NCBI RefSeq assembly: GCF_030527935.1
Contig: NZ_JAUMZV010000007.1
Coordinates: 8,557 to 72,556, forward strand
DNA: 64,000 bases
Reading direction: 5' to 3'
Source of the DNA: Kingella sp. (in: b-proteobacteria)
GTDB taxonomy: Bacteria; Pseudomonadota; Gammaproteobacteria; Burkholderiales; Neisseriaceae
In this document: positions 61,577 through 64,000 of the stretch, piece by piece
Layout: each line of letters begins with the position of its first letter
How positions within the stretch are numbered: the first letter of the stretch is position 1
The notes under the pieces: generated by a model
Seen by the model: the letters and a program-made list of their open reading frames with translations, nothing else
Database searches by the model: none
What the model was told of the DNA's origin: nothing
Program-made: the position numbers and the translations under genes

Positions 61577-63901
61577 ATGGCAAAAAATCTCCTTATCGTA
61601 GAATCCCCCAATAAAATCAAATCCATCAAAAAATACCTTGGCAGCGATTACGAAGTGCTCGCTTCGTTTGGACACGTGCGCGACTTGATTAAGAAAAACG
61701 GCGCAGTCAATCCCGAAGACAACTTCGCCATGAAATACGAAATCCCCGCCAAATCCGCCAAACACGTGGACGAAATCGTCAAAGCCGCCAAGCAAGCCGA
61801 CACCATCTATCTCGCCACCGACCCCGATAGAGAAGGAGAAGCAATTTCGTGGCACATCGCCGAAATTCTCAAATCCAAACGCGGCATGGCAAACATCGGC
61901 GACAAGCTGCAACGCGTGGTGTTCCACGAAGTAACCCCCAAAGGCGTGCAAGAAGCCATCCAACACCCGCGCGGGCTAGACATCAACCTTGTGGACGCGC
62001 AACAAGCCCGCCGCGCCTTGGATTATCTGGTTGGCTTCAACCTATCGCCCTTGCTGTGGAAAAAAATCCGCCGTGGCTTATCCGCAGGGCGCGTGCAAAG
62101 CCCCGCCTTGCGCCTGATTTGCGAACGAGAAAACGAAATCCGCGCCTTTGAAACCCAAGAATACTGGTCCATCCACATGGACAGCCACAAAGGGCGCACC
62201 AAATTCAGCGCAAAACTCACCCAATGGCAAAACGCCAAATTGGAACAATTCTCCCTGCCCAACGAAGAGAGCCAAGCCGCCATACTTGCCGCGCTGCAAG
62301 GCAAAGAAGCCCGCGTTGCCGAAGTCATCAAAAAGAAAGCCACGCGTAAACCCGCCGCGCCCTACACCACATCCACCATGCAACAAGATGCCGTGCGCAA
62401 ACTCGGCTTTACCACCGACCGCACCATGCGCACCGCCCAGCAGCTTTTTGAAGGCATAGACGTGGGGCAAGGCGCAGTCGGCTTGATTACCTATATGCGC
62501 ACCGATAGCGTAACCCTGTCGCAAGACGCGCTCACCGAAATCCGCCACTATATCGGCAACAAAATCGGCGCGGACTACCTGCCCAACAGCCCCCGCGTGT
62601 ACAAAACCAAATCCAAAAACGCCCAAGAAGCGCACGAAGCCATCCGCCCCACATCCGTTTACCGCACGCCAGAAAGCGTGAAACCCTTTCTCAGCGCCGA
62701 CCAATTCAAACTCTATCAAATGATTTGGCAACGCAGCGTCGCCTGCCAAATGGTAGAAGCCAAATTTGATGCCACCACCGTAGATATAGCCGTGGGCGAT
62801 GGCATCTTCCGCGCCACAGGGCAAGTGCTGGTGTTTGCAGGCTTTTTAAGCGTGTACCAAGAAGGCGCAGACGAAGACGATAGCGAAGACGAAAACAACA
62901 AAAAACTGCCCGAAATGGCAGTTGGCGAAGTACTGCCCGTGGATAACCTATACGGCGAACAACATTTCACCCAACCCCCGCCGCGCTTCAACGAAGCCAC
63001 GCTCGTGAAAGCCCTAGAAGAATACGGCATCGGCCGCCCTTCCACCTACGCCAGCATCATCAAAACGCTCAAAGACCGCGAATACGTGATTGTAGAACAA
63101 CGCCGCTTCCTGCCCACCGACACAGGCGAAGTAGTCAACCGATTTCTAACCGAACATTTTAAACAATATGTGGATTACAACTTCACCGCCAAACTAGAAG
63201 ACCAGCTAGACGAAATTGCAGGTGGCAAACGCCAATGGATTCCCGTGATGGACAGCTTCTGGCAAGGCTTCCACAAACAAGTAGAAGAAAAAGAAGGCAT
63301 AGAACGCGCCAAATTCACCACCGAAGAGCTAGACGAAACCTGCCCCAAATGCGGCAACCACAAGCTACAAATCAAATTCGGGCGCGCAGGACGCTTCATC
63401 GCCTGTGCAGGCTACCCCGAATGCGACTACACCCGCAATGTAAACGAAACCGCCGGGCAAGCCGCCGAGCGCATCGCCCAAGACGAAGCCATGCAAGCCG
63501 AACTCAACGGACGACCTTGCCCCCAATGCGGCGGACAACTCGTTTACAAAAACAGCCGCACAGGCAAAAAATTCATCGGCTGCGCCAACTACCCCAAATG
63601 CAAACACGTTGAACCGCTAGAAAAACCCAAAGATACGGGCGTAAGCTGCCCGCAATGCGGCAAAGGGCATCTGGTGGAACGCAAATCCCGCTTCGGCACA
63701 ACCTTTTACAGCTGCGATACCTACCCCGAATGCAAATACGCCATCAACAGCGAACCCCTTGCGCAACCCTGCCCCCAATGCGGCTGGACAATCACCATGC
63801 GCAAAGTAACCAAACGCTGGGGCGTGCAACGCGTCTGCCCGCAAAAAGAATGCGGCTGGAAAGAGCAGCTAGAAGCGCCTGAGCCGAAAGAGAAGAAATA
63901 A
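61577..63901 (+). CDS. topA: DNA topoisomerase I
   Basis: Type IA topoisomerase that relaxes negative supercoils. 774 residues. Toprim domain at the start (LLIVESPNKIKSI, ATDPDREGEAI near residue 82), catalytic Tyr in LITYMRTDS near 309, then four C-terminal zinc-finger modules (CPKCG, CPQCGGQ, CPQCGKG and CPQCGW, at about 591-770). The last finger departs from the usual pattern (CPQKEC). Preceded by DUS repeats, and ended by a DUS-pair terminator. Confidence 0.98.
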   Translation: MAKNLLIVESPNKIKSIKKYLGSDYEVLASFGHVRDLIKKNGAVNPEDNFAMKYEIPAKSAKHVDEIVKAAKQADTIYLATDPDREGEAISWHIAEILKSKRGMANIGDKLQRVVFHEVTPKGVQEAIQHPRGLDINLVDAQQARRALDYLVGFNLSPLLWKKIRRGLSAGRVQSPALRLICERENEIRAFETQEYWSIHMDSHKGRTKFSAKLTQWQNAKLEQFSLPNEESQAAILAALQGKEARVAEVIKKKATRKPAAPYTTSTMQQDAVRKLGFTTDRTMRTAQQLFEGIDVGQGAVGLITYMRTDSVTLSQDALTEIRHYIGNKIGADYLPNSPRVYKTKSKNAQEAHEAIRPTSVYRTPESVKPFLSADQFKLYQMIWQRSVACQMVEAKFDATTVDIAVGDGIFRATGQVLVFAGFLSVYQEGADEDDSEDENNKKLPEMAVGEVLPVDNLYGEQHFTQPPPRFNEATLVKALEEYGIGRPSTYASIIKTLKDREYVIVEQRRFLPTDTGEVVNRFLTEHFKQYVDYNFTAKLEDQLDEIAGGKRQWIPVMDSFWQGFHKQVEEKEGIERAKFTTEELDETCPKCGNHKLQIKFGRAGRFIACAGYPECDYTRNVNETAGQAAERIAQDEAMQAELNGRPCPQCGGQLVYKNSRTGKKFIGCANYPKCKHVEPLEKPKDTGVSCPQCGKGHLVERKSRFGTTFYSCDTYPECKYAINSEPLAQPCPQCGWTITMRKVTKRWGVQRVCPQKECGWKEQLEAPEPKEKK

Positions 63902-63932
63902 AGCAAGCATTGAGTGGGCAACAGTTCACATA

Positions 63933-63977
63933 AAAGGCAGCCTGAAAAGCCCCTTAACCCCATTTCAGGCTGCCCAG
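63933..63977 (+). terminator. topA terminator (DUS inverted pair)
   Basis: AAAGGCAGCCTGAAA and TTTCAGGCTGCC form a stem of about 12 bp, 35 bp after the topA stop. The T-run is missing on the 3' side, so the strength is uncertain. Confidence 0.5.
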
Positions 63978-64000
63978 TTAAACCATGCAGCAAACAAAAA

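Overview
This window is chromosomal DNA of a Neisseriaceae bacterium, most likely a Kingella-type species. The 12-mer AGGCAGCCTGAA and its complement occur more than a hundred times by eye, between and inside genes. That is the Kingella dialect of the neisserial DNA uptake sequence (DUS), not the GCCGTCTGAA form of N. meningitidis and N. gonorrhoeae. Neisserial dRS3-type repeats (ATTCCC-N8-GGGAAT), an Adhesin Complex Protein homologue and the tpiA-secG-tRNA-Leu and rimP-nusA-infB arrangements fit this placement. I see no prophage, CRISPR array, rRNA or complete insertion sequence.

Layout. 1-5.1 kb: translation/transcription operon rimP-nusA-infB (minus). 5.4-10.4 kb: carbonic anhydrase-nadD, metE and metF. 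10.6-13.6 kb: a PACE-family efflux protein, prfC, and a frameshifted orphan gene. 14-18.3 kb: DEAD-box helicase, DUF523 protein, two small hypotheticals, tRNA-Leu, secG, tpiA. 18.6-26.7 kb: dnaK with a heat-shock promoter, a FUSC membrane protein, orn, a UbiC-like protein, a lone znuA behind a probable Zur box, miaA, an RDD protein, ibaG. 27-32 kb: mltG, cold-shock protein, clpS-clpA, a CopD-like protein. 32.6-32.9 kb: tRNA-Met and tRNA-Ala. 33-42 kb: NhaC-type antiporter, slyX, tamA-tamB, a small unknown protein, a frameshifted arfA. 42.3-46.2 kb: a duplicated His-rich protein, an ACP lysozyme-inhibitor homologue, a lipoprotein gene with a C7 tract in its signal peptide, maf, dedA, a TRIC-type protein. 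46.5-56.9 kb: YajR-like transporter and ssb, an M16 peptidase, ubiD, hscB, a GT39-like glycosyltransferase, pgpA, an SDR enzyme, yggX. 57-64 kb: acpP-fabF, a PEBP-like protein, an AraC regulator, an amber-interrupted membrane gene, topA.

The genes are mostly core housekeeping. The unusual biology is between them. (1) A roughly 160-bp palindromic element occurs six times, each copy flanked by a 3-bp TTA or TAA duplication. (2) A roughly 135-bp element with about 24-bp terminal inverted repeats occurs three times, each flanked by an 8-bp target duplication; one copy sits inside a copy of the first family. (3) dRS3-like repeats, a roughly 112-bp hairpin family and other short palindromes fill most other gaps. 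(4) Several reading frames are broken: A7 and C7 homopolymers, a +1 shift in arfA just ahead of an intragenic terminator hairpin, and one in-frame amber codon. (5) DUS copies inside genes are translated, most strikingly in the IF2 N-terminus and in TamB. Inverted DUS pairs followed by T-runs act as probable terminators throughout.
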